A stretch of DNA of 9,833 bases, taken from the NCBI GenBank assembly GCA_900552925.1, contig USBH01000045.1:1-9833 (forward strand). Reading direction: 5' to 3'. A program made the translations under genes and the position numbers. Shown one piece after another: positions 1 through 5,405 of this stretch. The notes beneath the pieces were generated by a model. It searched no databases. It was not told the DNA's origin and saw only the letters and a program-made list of their open reading frames with translations. This DNA comes from an uncultured Oscillospiraceae bacterium. GTDB lineage: Bacteria > Bacillota > Clostridia > Oscillospirales > Acutalibacteraceae. Within the stretch, counting starts at the first letter, position 1, and every line of letters begins with the position of its first letter.

Positions 1-47
1 GAGATTAGCTGCAGTCTCGTGGGCTCGGAGATGTGTATAAGAGACAG
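1..47 (+). other. Illumina Nextera i7-side adapter (library artefact)
   Basis: This is not genomic DNA. Bases 14-47 match the Nextera read-2 adapter: GTCTCGTGGGCTCGG followed by the 19-base transposon mosaic end finishing AGAGACAG. Bases 1-5 (GAGAT) match the end of the P7 primer, and bases 6-13 (TAGCTGCA) sit exactly where the 8-base i7 index lies. The insert therefore begins at base 48. Open frames that start here translate to the adapter signatures MCIRDR and MYKRQ, and those residues must not be counted as protein. Confidence 0.97.
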
Positions 48-219
48 GTGCACGATGCTGTTCTCGCTGTTCCACTGGCCGTGCTCGACGACGCTGATGA
101 CGATCAAAAAGGAGACGCAGAGCCTCAAATGGACCGTCGCGTCGTTCCTGATCCCGACGGGGTGCGGCGTTGCGCTCTGTATGGCGGTGAACGCGGTCGC
201 CGCGCTGTTCGGCGCTTGA
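48..219 (+). CDS. feoB: Ferrous iron transport protein B, C-terminal fragment (5' truncated)
   Basis: This is the last 56 codons of a FeoB-type Fe(II) transporter. FeoB is an inner-membrane protein with an N-terminal G-protein domain and a C-terminal permease, and it imports ferrous iron. Only the end of the permease is present. The first full codon is at 49 and the stop is TGA at 217-219. The visible sequence has the conserved FeoB ending: a hydrophobic stretch with a Pro-Cys (HWPCSTTLMTIKKET), the basic TIKKETxSxKW motif that links the last two helices, and a final hydrophobic helix ending GVALCMAVNAVAALFG. FeoB is normally about 600-800 residues, so more than 90% is missing because the library insert starts here. 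The gene ends just before a shared terminator and faces the phosphohexomutase gene. The family call is confident from the TIKKET/KW signature; the state of the rest of the gene cannot be judged. Confidence 0.85.
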
Positions 220-232
220 ATCCCGCCGGACG

Positions 233-272
233 AAAAAAGCAGGGGAAGGCTTCCGTGGCCTTCTCCTGCTTT
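233..272. terminator. Bidirectional intrinsic terminator between feoB and the phosphohexomutase gene
   Basis: A 13-bp stem (AGCAGGGGAAGGC at 238-250 with GCCTTCTCCTGCT at 258-270, one G-U wobble) encloses a 7-base loop. On the minus strand the hairpin is followed by six T (complement of A233-238), so it ends the phosphohexomutase mRNA only a few bases past its stop. On the plus strand it is followed by only three T, so it is probably weaker for feoB. Confidence 0.88.
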
Positions 273-277
273 CCGCG

Positions 278-1801
278 TTATGCGTTCAGAAATTCCCGCA
301 GACTCGTGTAGTCGACGCTGTCGGTATCGGCCTGCTGCAGGAAGGTGAGCAGCTTTTCGGCGAGGACGCGCACGCCGCCCGCCACGTTGCTCTCGAGGTT
401 CAGCGGCAGGATCGGGTCGTGCACGCTCATGCGCAGCAGGAACCAGCCGTCGCCCTCGTCCGCCGGGAACGAGATGCGGATGCCCTCGCGATTGTCGGGC
501 GCGACGGCCCAGCCGGCCTGTTCGGCATAAGCGCCGAGGTCGGCGATCAGCTTTTCGCCGACGGGGCGGAAGTCCGCCGCGGTGATCGGGAAGCGCAGCT
601 CCTTTTCCTCCTTGGCCTCCTGCAAATCGGCGATGAGGCTGTCGAGCGTCTTGCCCTCCCGGCGCAGCTGCGCGGCCTTGATGATGATCTTCGTCACGAG
701 ATACGCGCCGTCGTCAAGGAAGTGGTTCTCGCGCAGCGCCGCGTGGCCGCTCGTCTCGATCGCGAGCGGGCAGTTGACGCCCTCGGCGTTCAGGCGCAGC
801 GCCTCGTTGATGACGTTCTTGTACCCGCGCTTGAAGCGGTGGTGGCGCCCGCCGAGCGTCTGCTCGATGTAGGTCTTGAGGCCGTCGGAGGTGATCGAGT
901 CGGTGACGACGGTGCCGCCCGGGTTGTTTTCGAGCGCGATGGCCGAGGCGATCGCGACGAGGCGGTTGCGGTTGATCTCCTCGCCGCGGCTGTCCACGGC
1001 GCCGCCGCGGTCCACGTCGGTGTCGAAGATCACGCCGAGGTCGGCGCCGGCGCGCACGGTCGCCGCGCAGACGCTCTGCATGGCCTCCTCGTTTTCGGGG
1101 TTCGGGATGTGGTTCGGGAAGCGGCCGTCCGGCTCGAGGAACTGGCTGCCGGTGATGTCCGCGCCGAGCGGCTCGAGCACCTCGGTCGCGTAGAAGCCGC
1201 CGGCGCCGTTTCCGGCGTCCACGACGATCTTGAAGCCCTGAAGCGGGTGGTCGCGGTCCGGCGCGGCAACGCCGTCCTTGATCATCTCGCGCAGGTTTGC
1301 GGCGTAGCGCGTCATGTAGTCGGTCGGCGTCACGCTGCCGCCCGCAGCGGGGGACGGCGCTTCGCCGGCTTCCGCGTATGCGAGGATCTCGGAGATGTCG
1401 GGGCTGTCGAGGCCGCCCGCGGGCGTGAAGAACTTCAGGCCGTTGCGGAAGAACGGGTGGTGGCTCGCGGTGATCTGCACAGCGCAGTCGCAGGGCAGCT
1501 CCAGCGTCGCCATGAACATCGACGGCGTGGAGGCGAGGCCGCAGTCCAGCACCTGCACGCCGCAGGGCGTAAAGGCGCGGCAGAGCGCCGCCGAGATGCG
1601 GTCCGCCGAGATGCGGGAATCGTGGCCGACGGCGATTTTCAGTCCGGCGGCCGGCTTCTCGAGGTGCTTTTCGCACCAGATGAGGAAGCCGCCAGCGATG
1701 CGCTCGACGACCTCGTCCGTCAGGTTGACCGGCGCGCCGCCGCCTTCGCTCGCAACGCCGCGGATGTCCGTGCCGCTTTTCAGGGATTTATAGGAAAACA
1801 T
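278..1801 (-). CDS. Phosphomannomutase/phosphoglucomutase-family phosphohexomutase
   Basis: The 507-residue protein belongs to the alpha-D-phosphohexomutase family. These cytoplasmic Mg-dependent enzymes interconvert hexose 1- and 6-phosphates through a phosphoserine, supplying sugar nucleotides for wall, capsule or glycogen. The four family loops appear in order: catalytic TASHHP at 111-116 with Ser113 as the phosphoserine; metal-binding DTDVDR at 260-265; sugar-binding ETSGH at 349-353; and a phosphate-binding loop RMSVHDP at 457-463. A GTDIRG motif lies near the N-terminus (10-15). Two loops are variants: His-His replaces the usual His-Asn after the catalytic Ser, and RMSVHDP replaces RxSxTEP. 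This is still a full-length, four-domain protein. The start at 1801 is chosen because GAGGAGG (1816-1810) lies 8 bases upstream; the frame is open for 50 further codons, but that extension would cover the promoter and has no ribosome site. The gene is a single transcription unit. Substrate preference (mannose, glucose or glucosamine phosphate) cannot be decided from sequence alone; the SHHP/DTDVDR pattern argues against GlmM. Confidence 0.88.
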   Translation of the reverse strand: MFSYKSLKSGTDIRGVASEGGGAPVNLTDEVVERIAGGFLIWCEKHLEKPAAGLKIAVGHDSRISADRISAALCRAFTPCGVQVLDCGLASTPSMFMATLELPCDCAVQITASHHPFFRNGLKFFTPAGGLDSPDISEILAYAEAGEAPSPAAGGSVTPTDYMTRYAANLREMIKDGVAAPDRDHPLQGFKIVVDAGNGAGGFYATEVLEPLGADITGSQFLEPDGRFPNHIPNPENEEAMQSVCAATVRAGADLGVIFDTDVDRGGAVDSRGEEINRNRLVAIASAIALENNPGGTVVTDSITSDGLKTYIEQTLGGRHHRFKRGYKNVINEALRLNAEGVNCPLAIETSGHAALRENHFLDDGAYLVTKIIIKAAQLRREGKTLDSLIADLQEAKEEKELRFPITAADFRPVGEKLIADLGAYAEQAGWAVAPDNREGIRISFPADEGDGWFLLRMSVHDPILPLNLESNVAGGVRVLAEKLLTFLQQADTDSVDYTSLREFLNA

Positions 1802-1831
1802 GTGGAAAACCTCCTCGGTTGCTTTGTGTTT

Positions 1832-1860
1832 ATTATAATACAAACGGCCCGCCTTGAAAA
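1832..1860 (-). promoter_or_regulatory. Sigma-A-like promoter of the phosphohexomutase gene
   Basis: On the minus strand, -35 TTTTCA (1860-1855) is followed by a 17-base spacer and a perfect -10 TATAAT (1837-1832). Transcription would start near 1825, leaving a short leader of about 24 bases that contains the GAGGAGG ribosome site. The leader shows no regulatory RNA structure. Confidence 0.7.
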
Positions 1861-1982
1861 GCCCCGGCGCGGATTTTGCGGAAAATCGCGCGTGCAAAAG
1901 CAAACAGAACGAGAAAAATGCAGGAATATAAAGATGGAAATGCAAAATCAATTTAAAATCTTTGGAAAATTAAAAAATGTAC

Positions 1983-2011
1983 TTGACAAAATGAAATGCA
2001 GATGGTATAAA
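1983..2011 (+). promoter_or_regulatory. Promoter of the asnB T-box transcript
   Basis: Consensus -35 TTGACA (1983-1988), a 17-base spacer and -10 TATAAA (2006-2011). The -10 is preceded by TGG, giving an extended -10. The roughly 40 bases upstream are strongly A/T-rich with A-tracts (for example AAAATTAAAAAATG at 1966-1979) and could act as an UP element. Start of transcription is expected near 2018-2020. Confidence 0.85.
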
Positions 2012-2018
2012 TATTGCA

Positions 2019-2296
2019 TCAAATAAAAGTGGCCTTGATGAAGAGAAGTAACCGGGAGCCGTTTTGCACAGTGAGCGGGAGACAGTGGGAACCCCGCGGA
2101 AGCGTTCCGGCGAATAACACTTCGGAGCCGTGATCCGAAAGGCTTGCCGAGTAGGTGATCCGTGTGGCGGCGCGTTAAGCCGTGCCTGTCTTGTTGGAGA
2201 CAGTAAAGGTGATCTTTTGAAGATAATTTAGGTGGCACCGCGGATGCGACAGCAGTTCGTCCTAAGTATGGGGACGGACGGCTGTCTTTTTGTTTG
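2019..2296 (+). ncRNA. T-box riboswitch, Asn-specific, upstream of asnB
   Basis: This leader RNA senses uncharged tRNA and switches between a terminator and an antiterminator. The signature T-box is TAGGTGGCACCGCGG (2229-2243). Stem I carries an AGUA loop-E element (2047-2050) on its 5' side and, on its 3' side, the specifier loop GAAT-AAC-AC with AAC (2116-2118), an asparagine codon. The antiterminator pairs TTAGG (2228-2232) with CCTAA (2261-2265). The competing terminator pairs 2248-2262 with 2272-2286 (15 positions, one mismatch, one wobble) and is followed by TTTTTGTTT from 2287. The bulge UGGC (2233-2236) would pair with a tRNA ending GCCA, matching the G73 discriminator known for bacterial tRNA-Asn. 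Specifier, discriminator and downstream gene all agree on Asn. Uncharged tRNA-Asn should therefore raise asnB expression. Confidence 0.95.
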
Positions 2297-2329
2297 TCCC
2301 GAAAATCTATCGACTGGGAGGTCATCATT

Positions 2330-3910
2330 ATGTGTTCGATCATGGGGTATACGGCGAAGGATCTTCGGCTCGAGGACCTGACGCGCGGCTTTGCGCGGAC
2401 GAAATCGCGCGGGCCGGACGCGTCGCGCACGCTGGAAACGCCGGCGGGCTGGCTCTTTTTCCACCGCCTTGCGATCATGGGCCTGACGGAATCCGGTATG
2501 CAGCCGTTCACGCTCGGCGGCTCGAGCGTCGTCTGCAACGGCGAGCTGTACGGCTTCCGCGCGATGCGGGCGGCGCTGGCCGAAAAGGGCTATGCGTTTG
2601 AAAGCGACTCCGACTGCGAGATTCTGCTGCCACTCTACCGCGAGTACGGCGTCGATATGTTCGCGATGCTCGACGCGGAGTTTGCGATGATCCTGTACGA
2701 TGCGGAGACGGGCGGCTTCCTTGCGGCACGCGACCCGATCGGCATCCGCCCGCTGTACTACGGCTACAGCGCGTCCGGGCACATTATGTTTGCGAGCGAG
2801 CCGAAAAACCTTGTCGGGCTCTGCGCAAAAATCATGCCGTTCCCGCCCGGGCACTATTACAAGGACGGCGCGTTCGTCTGCTACTGCGACATCGCCGCGG
2901 TCGACGCCGTCTGCCGGGACGACATGGAGACCGTCTGCCGGAACATCCGGGAAAAGCTGGTGCGCGGCATTGAAAAGCGGCTCGACGCCGACGCGCCGGT
3001 CGGCTTCCTGCTGAGCGGCGGCCTCGACAGCTCGCTCGTCTGTGCCGTTGCGGCGAAATGTCTGCAAAAGCCGATCCGCACCTTTGCGATCGGCATGCGC
3101 GCGGATGCGATCGACCTCAAATACGCCAGAGAGGTCGCCGATTATATCCACAGCGACCACACGGAGATCATCATCACGGAGGACGACGTGCTCGAAAACC
3201 TGGAGACGGTGATCCGCCTGCTCGGCACGTTCGACATCACGACGATCCGCGCGAGCATGGGCATGTACCTGATCTGCAAAGCGATCCGCGCGCAGACGGA
3301 CATCCGCGTGCTGCTGACCGGTGAGATCTCCGACGAGCTGTTCGGCTACAAGTACACCGATTTTGCGCCGAGCGCCGAGGCCTTCCAGCAGGAGGCGGAA
3401 AAGCGCGTGCGCGAGCTGCACATGTACGACGTGCTCCGCGCCGACCGGTGCATCTCGGTCAACGGGCTCGAGGCGCGCGTCCCGTTCGGCGACCTCGACT
3501 TCGTGCGCTATGTCATGGCGATCGACCCGGAGATGAAGCGCAACAAATACCAGAAGGGCAAGTACCTTCTGCGCCACGCCTTCGAGGGCGACTATTTGCC
3601 GCTGTCGATCCTGTACCGGGAGAAGGCCGCGTTTTCCGACGCGGTCGGCCACTCGATGGTCGACCATCTCAAGGCGTACGCCGAAACGCAGTACACCGAT
3701 GACGAACTGCGCCTGCGCGCCGCCCGCTACACGCACGCCCGGCCCTTCACGAAGGAGTCGCTGCTGTACCGGGAAATCTTCGAAAAGTACTACCCGGGGC
3801 AGGCGGAAATGATCGCCGGCTTCTGGATGCCGAACCGCGCGTGGGCCGGCTGCGATGTCGATGATCCGAGCGCGCGCGTGCTCTCAAACTACGGCGCTTC
3901 GGGTGAATAA
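2330..3910 (+). CDS. asnB: Asparagine synthetase B, glutamine-hydrolysing
   Basis: This 526-residue cytoplasmic enzyme makes asparagine from aspartate, ATP and glutamine. The N-terminal class II glutaminase domain (about 1-190) starts directly with the nucleophile Cys2 (MCSIMGY). It has SRGPD at 26-30, HRLAIMG at 45-51, NGELY at 70-74 and SDCE at 94-97. The synthetase domain (about 200-500) has the PP-loop LLSGGLDSSL at 227-236, the LTGEISDELFGYKY block at 329-342, GLEARVPF at 379-386, and the late lysine/arginine blocks KGKYLLRHAF (409-418) and REKAAFSDAVG (430-440). Its length is slightly shorter than the roughly 554 residues of E. coli AsnB. The start at 2330 is set by GGGAGG (2316-2321) with 8-base spacing and by the need for Cys2 to be exposed; an upstream ATG at 2294 would bury the catalytic cysteine. 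The gene is controlled by the Asn T-box just upstream. All key residues are present, so it should be active. Confidence 0.96.
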   Translation: MCSIMGYTAKDLRLEDLTRGFARTKSRGPDASRTLETPAGWLFFHRLAIMGLTESGMQPFTLGGSSVVCNGELYGFRAMRAALAEKGYAFESDSDCEILLPLYREYGVDMFAMLDAEFAMILYDAETGGFLAARDPIGIRPLYYGYSASGHIMFASEPKNLVGLCAKIMPFPPGHYYKDGAFVCYCDIAAVDAVCRDDMETVCRNIREKLVRGIEKRLDADAPVGFLLSGGLDSSLVCAVAAKCLQKPIRTFAIGMRADAIDLKYAREVADYIHSDHTEIIITEDDVLENLETVIRLLGTFDITTIRASMGMYLICKAIRAQTDIRVLLTGEISDELFGYKYTDFAPSAEAFQQEAEKRVRELHMYDVLRADRCISVNGLEARVPFGDLDFVRYVMAIDPEMKRNKYQKGKYLLRHAFEGDYLPLSILYREKAAFSDAVGHSMVDHLKAYAETQYTDDELRLRAARYTHARPFTKESLLYREIFEKYYPGQAEMIAGFWMPNRAWAGCDVDDPSARVLSNYGASGE

Positions 3911-3940
3911 GGCAAGGAAATTCTTACAAAACCCACAGAA

Positions 3941-3965
3941 AACCGTGTCGAACACATTTTTTGTT
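3941..3965 (+). terminator. Weak intrinsic terminator candidate after asnB
   Basis: A short stem GTGT/ACAC (3945-3948 with 3952-3955, loop CGA) is flanked by A-rich sequence upstream and six T (3957-3962) then GTTT downstream. The core stem is only 4 bp, so this is a tentative call; no stronger hairpin is visible between asnB and the next promoter. Confidence 0.35.
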
Positions 3966-3980
3966 TGTGGCGTTCGGGCA

Positions 3981-4009
3981 TTGTGCATTTGAAACCTGTA
4001 TGGTAGAAT
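3981..4009 (+). promoter_or_regulatory. Promoter of the 85-residue unknown gene
   Basis: Extended -10: TGG followed by TAGAAT (4004-4009). A weak -35 TTGTGC (3981-3986) lies 17 bases upstream. The arrangement GCATTG...ATGGTANAAT is the same as in the pyrE promoter, with identical spacing. A start near 4016 would give a leader of about 70 bases. Confidence 0.6.
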
Positions 4010-4025
4010 AAGGCCATCATAGGAT

Positions 4026-4051
4026 ATTATGGATACTTACGTATCGATAAT
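4026..4051. repeat. Imperfect inverted repeat in the leader of the 85-residue gene
   Basis: ATTAT-G-GATAC (4026-4036) and GTATC-G-ATAAT (4041-4051) are exact reverse complements except for the central G-G position, around a TTAC loop. It lies about 10-35 bases downstream of the expected transcription start and about 20 bases before the ribosome site. It could be an operator for a dimeric repressor or a 5' mRNA-stabilising hairpin. It has no T-run, so it is not a terminator. Confidence 0.6.
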
Positions 4052-4086
4052 GGTGTGAAATCTCAGTTTAGAAGGAGAGATGGATT

Positions 4087-4344
4087 ATGTCTAAAATGAT
4101 CGAGCTCCACGACATCGATGTTCCCGGCTTCCTGGCTGTTCTTGACAAGTGCGTCGGCAACGTGTACCTGATGACGCGGGATGGCGATAAGCTGAATCTG
4201 AAGAGTAAGCTCTGCCAGCTGGTCGGTCTGACAAGACTGATTGAAGGCGGCAAGATCGCCGAGGCCTTCGTAATATGCGACAACGAGGAAGACGAGTCGA
4301 AGCTGTTTCGCTTCAATCTGTATAAAGACGAGACGGATGTCTAA
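4087..4344 (+). CDS. Uncharacterised 85-residue acidic protein
   Basis: I do not recognise this protein with certainty. It starts at ATG 4087 behind AAGGAG (4072-4077, 9-base spacing) and ends with TAA at 4342-4344. The product is compact, without signal peptide, membrane segment or cysteine pair motif. The order looks like beta (MIELHDIDV), helix (PGFLAVLDKC), beta (GNVYLMTRDGDKLN), helix (LKSKLCQLVGLTRLIEGG), beta (AEAFVICDNEEDESKLFRFNLY). The pattern 'strand - D/N-x-KS-x-L-x-x-L-x-G-L' loosely recalls small HPr-like fold proteins, but there is no active-site histidine context as in PTS HPr. It stands alone, with its own promoter, a leader inverted repeat and a strong terminator, which suggests an abundant, independently regulated protein. 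Its coding composition is slightly less GC-rich than its neighbours. That it is a real gene is well supported by signals on both sides; its function is unknown. Confidence 0.85.
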   Translation: MSKMIELHDIDVPGFLAVLDKCVGNVYLMTRDGDKLNLKSKLCQLVGLTRLIEGGKIAEAFVICDNEEDESKLFRFNLYKDETDV

Positions 4345-4357
4345 AAGCTGAAAGACA

Positions 4358-4391
4358 AAGGGGGCTGCCGCCAGATTGCGGCGGCCCTTTT
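4358..4391 (+). terminator. Intrinsic terminator of the 85-residue gene
   Basis: A GC-rich 10-bp stem GGGCTGCCGC (4362-4371) / GCGGCGGCCC (4378-4387), one G-U wobble, with loop CAGATT. It is extended by A/G residues at 4358-4361 pairing with TTTT at 4388-4391. It begins about 14 bases after the stop codon. Confidence 0.88.
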
Positions 4392-4488
4392 CCATGCGCC
4401 CCCTTTTTTACGCGCAAAAGAAATCGGCCGGCGCGGCTTTTTCCGGCTTTGCCGCGTGCAGGCACGCGTGCGCCGCGGAATTCCCGCA

Positions 4489-4517
4489 TTGCATTGTGCG
4501 GCGGCGCATGGTATAAT
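4489..4517 (+). promoter_or_regulatory. Promoter of pyrE
   Basis: Perfect -10 TATAAT (4512-4517) with the extended element TGG just before it, and -35 TTGCAT (4489-4494) at 17-base spacing. A start near 4524 would give a leader of about 70 bases. The leader has no clear terminator or PyrR-type anti-antiterminator, so I see no attenuation of the kind known for some pyr operons. A 10-bp palindrome GCACGCGTGC (4462-4471) lies just upstream of the -35. Confidence 0.75.
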
Positions 4518-4593
4518 TGTCTTGAGAAAACCGGCTGCGCGTCCGTTTTGCGGCGGGCTGCGGCGGAAAAGAAAAAACAAAGGATGGGAAAGC

Positions 4594-5256
4594 ATGCTGA
4601 CCGAGAATAAAAAGGCGTTTATCGAATTCATGATGTCTGCGGATGTCCTGCGTTTCGGCTCCTTCGTGACGAAGAGCGGGCGCAGCACGCCGTATTTCGT
4701 CAACACCGGCAATTACAAGACCGGCGAGCAGATCGCGAAGCTCGGCAAATTCTATGCGGCGCTTGTCAAGGAAACCGTCGGCGAGGACTTCACCGCGATG
4801 TTCGGCCCGGCCTACAAGGGCATCCCGCTGGTCACGGCGACCGCGGCCGCGCTGTACAACGAGTACGGGATCTCCAAGCCGTACTTCTTCAATCGCAAGG
4901 AGGAGAAAGACCACGGCGAGGGCGGCAGCCTCGTGGGCTACAAGCCGACCGACGACGACCGGATCATCATCATCGAGGATGTGATCACGGCGGGCACGGC
5001 GGTGCGCGAGACGATGCCGATCCTGTACGGCTGCGGCGACGTGCGCGTGGACGATATGTTCATCTCCGTCAACCGCTGCGAGATCGGCAAGGTGCCCGGC
5101 AAGACCGCGATCATGGAGGTCAAGGAGGAATACGGCCTCAACGTGCATGCGATCGTCACGGTCGAGGACATCCACGACTATCTGGTGCAGTCCGGCGAGT
5201 ACGACGACATCCTGCCGGCGATGGAGAAGTACATGCGGGATTACTGCATCCTGTAA
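4594..5256 (+). CDS. pyrE: Orotate phosphoribosyltransferase
   Basis: This 220-residue cytoplasmic enzyme joins orotate to PRPP to give orotidine 5'-monophosphate, the fifth step of UMP synthesis. The type I PRTase fold is clear. The PRPP-binding motif is IIIIEDVITAGTAV (124-137), with Glu-Asp and the TAGT phosphate loop. A GPAYKGIPL block (71-79) binds pyrophosphate, and the flexible catalytic loop NRKEEKDHGEGG (100-111) carries the conserved Lys/Asp/His residues. The length is normal for the family. The start at 4594 is chosen because AAAGGA (4579-4584) lies 9 bases upstream; an open extension to 4456 would cover the promoter. No other pyr gene adjoins it, so it is a stand-alone unit with its own promoter and ends at paired hairpins facing the ATPase gene. 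The call is secure. Confidence 0.96.
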   Translation: MLTENKKAFIEFMMSADVLRFGSFVTKSGRSTPYFVNTGNYKTGEQIAKLGKFYAALVKETVGEDFTAMFGPAYKGIPLVTATAAALYNEYGISKPYFFNRKEEKDHGEGGSLVGYKPTDDDRIIIIEDVITAGTAVRETMPILYGCGDVRVDDMFISVNRCEIGKVPGKTAIMEVKEEYGLNVHAIVTVEDIHDYLVQSGEYDDILPAMEKYMRDYCIL

Positions 5257-5269
5257 ATCGGAGTAAGCG

Positions 5270-5335
5270 GCAGGCGGTCACTCGGCCGGTCCGCCTGCAA
5301 AAATGGAAGCCCCGGATTCTGCATCCGGGGCTTCC
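5270..5335. terminator. Tandem hairpin terminators between convergent pyrE and ATPase genes
   Basis: There are two hairpins. The first pairs GCAGGCGG (5270-5277) with CCGCCTGC (5291-5298). The second is a perfect 13-bp stem, 5305-5317 with 5323-5335, with loop TCTGC. Between them lies A5 (5299-5303). Read on the minus strand, the 13-bp hairpin is followed directly by TTTTT, a classic terminator for the ATPase mRNA. On the plus strand the second hairpin is followed only by GCTGTTTATT, so it serves pyrE more weakly. Confidence 0.85.
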
Positions 5336-5405
5336 GCTGTTTATTCGAATCTGTTCGGTTTTCAAACGGAACCGCAAAGGCGTTGTGCGCGAAAGCCGGG
5401 CGGTC

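Noticed and set aside
419..2026. 535-codon open frame on the plus strand
   Set aside because: It lies antisense to the phosphohexomutase gene and reads as a low-complexity Arg/Ala/Val/Asp-rich product, a shadow of GC-rich codon use. It also crosses both divergent promoters and the start of the T-box leader.
2294..2329. Upstream in-frame ATG for asnB
   Set aside because: It lies within the terminator T-run of the T-box and would hide the catalytic Cys2; the ATG at 2330 has a good ribosome site.
2228..3736. 502-codon open frame on the minus strand
   Set aside because: Antisense to asnB, whose motifs are complete. The shadow product has biased composition and no recognisable fold.
4524..4593. 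Possible pyrimidine-responsive attenuator in the pyrE leader
   Set aside because: GC-rich pairing is possible, but there is no terminator with a T-run and no PyrR-binding-loop consensus.
5270..5335. Two adjacent hairpins as a possible REP-like repeat or attachment site
   Set aside because: The hairpins differ in sequence and sit between convergent stop codons with a T-run on the minus strand, so terminators explain them.
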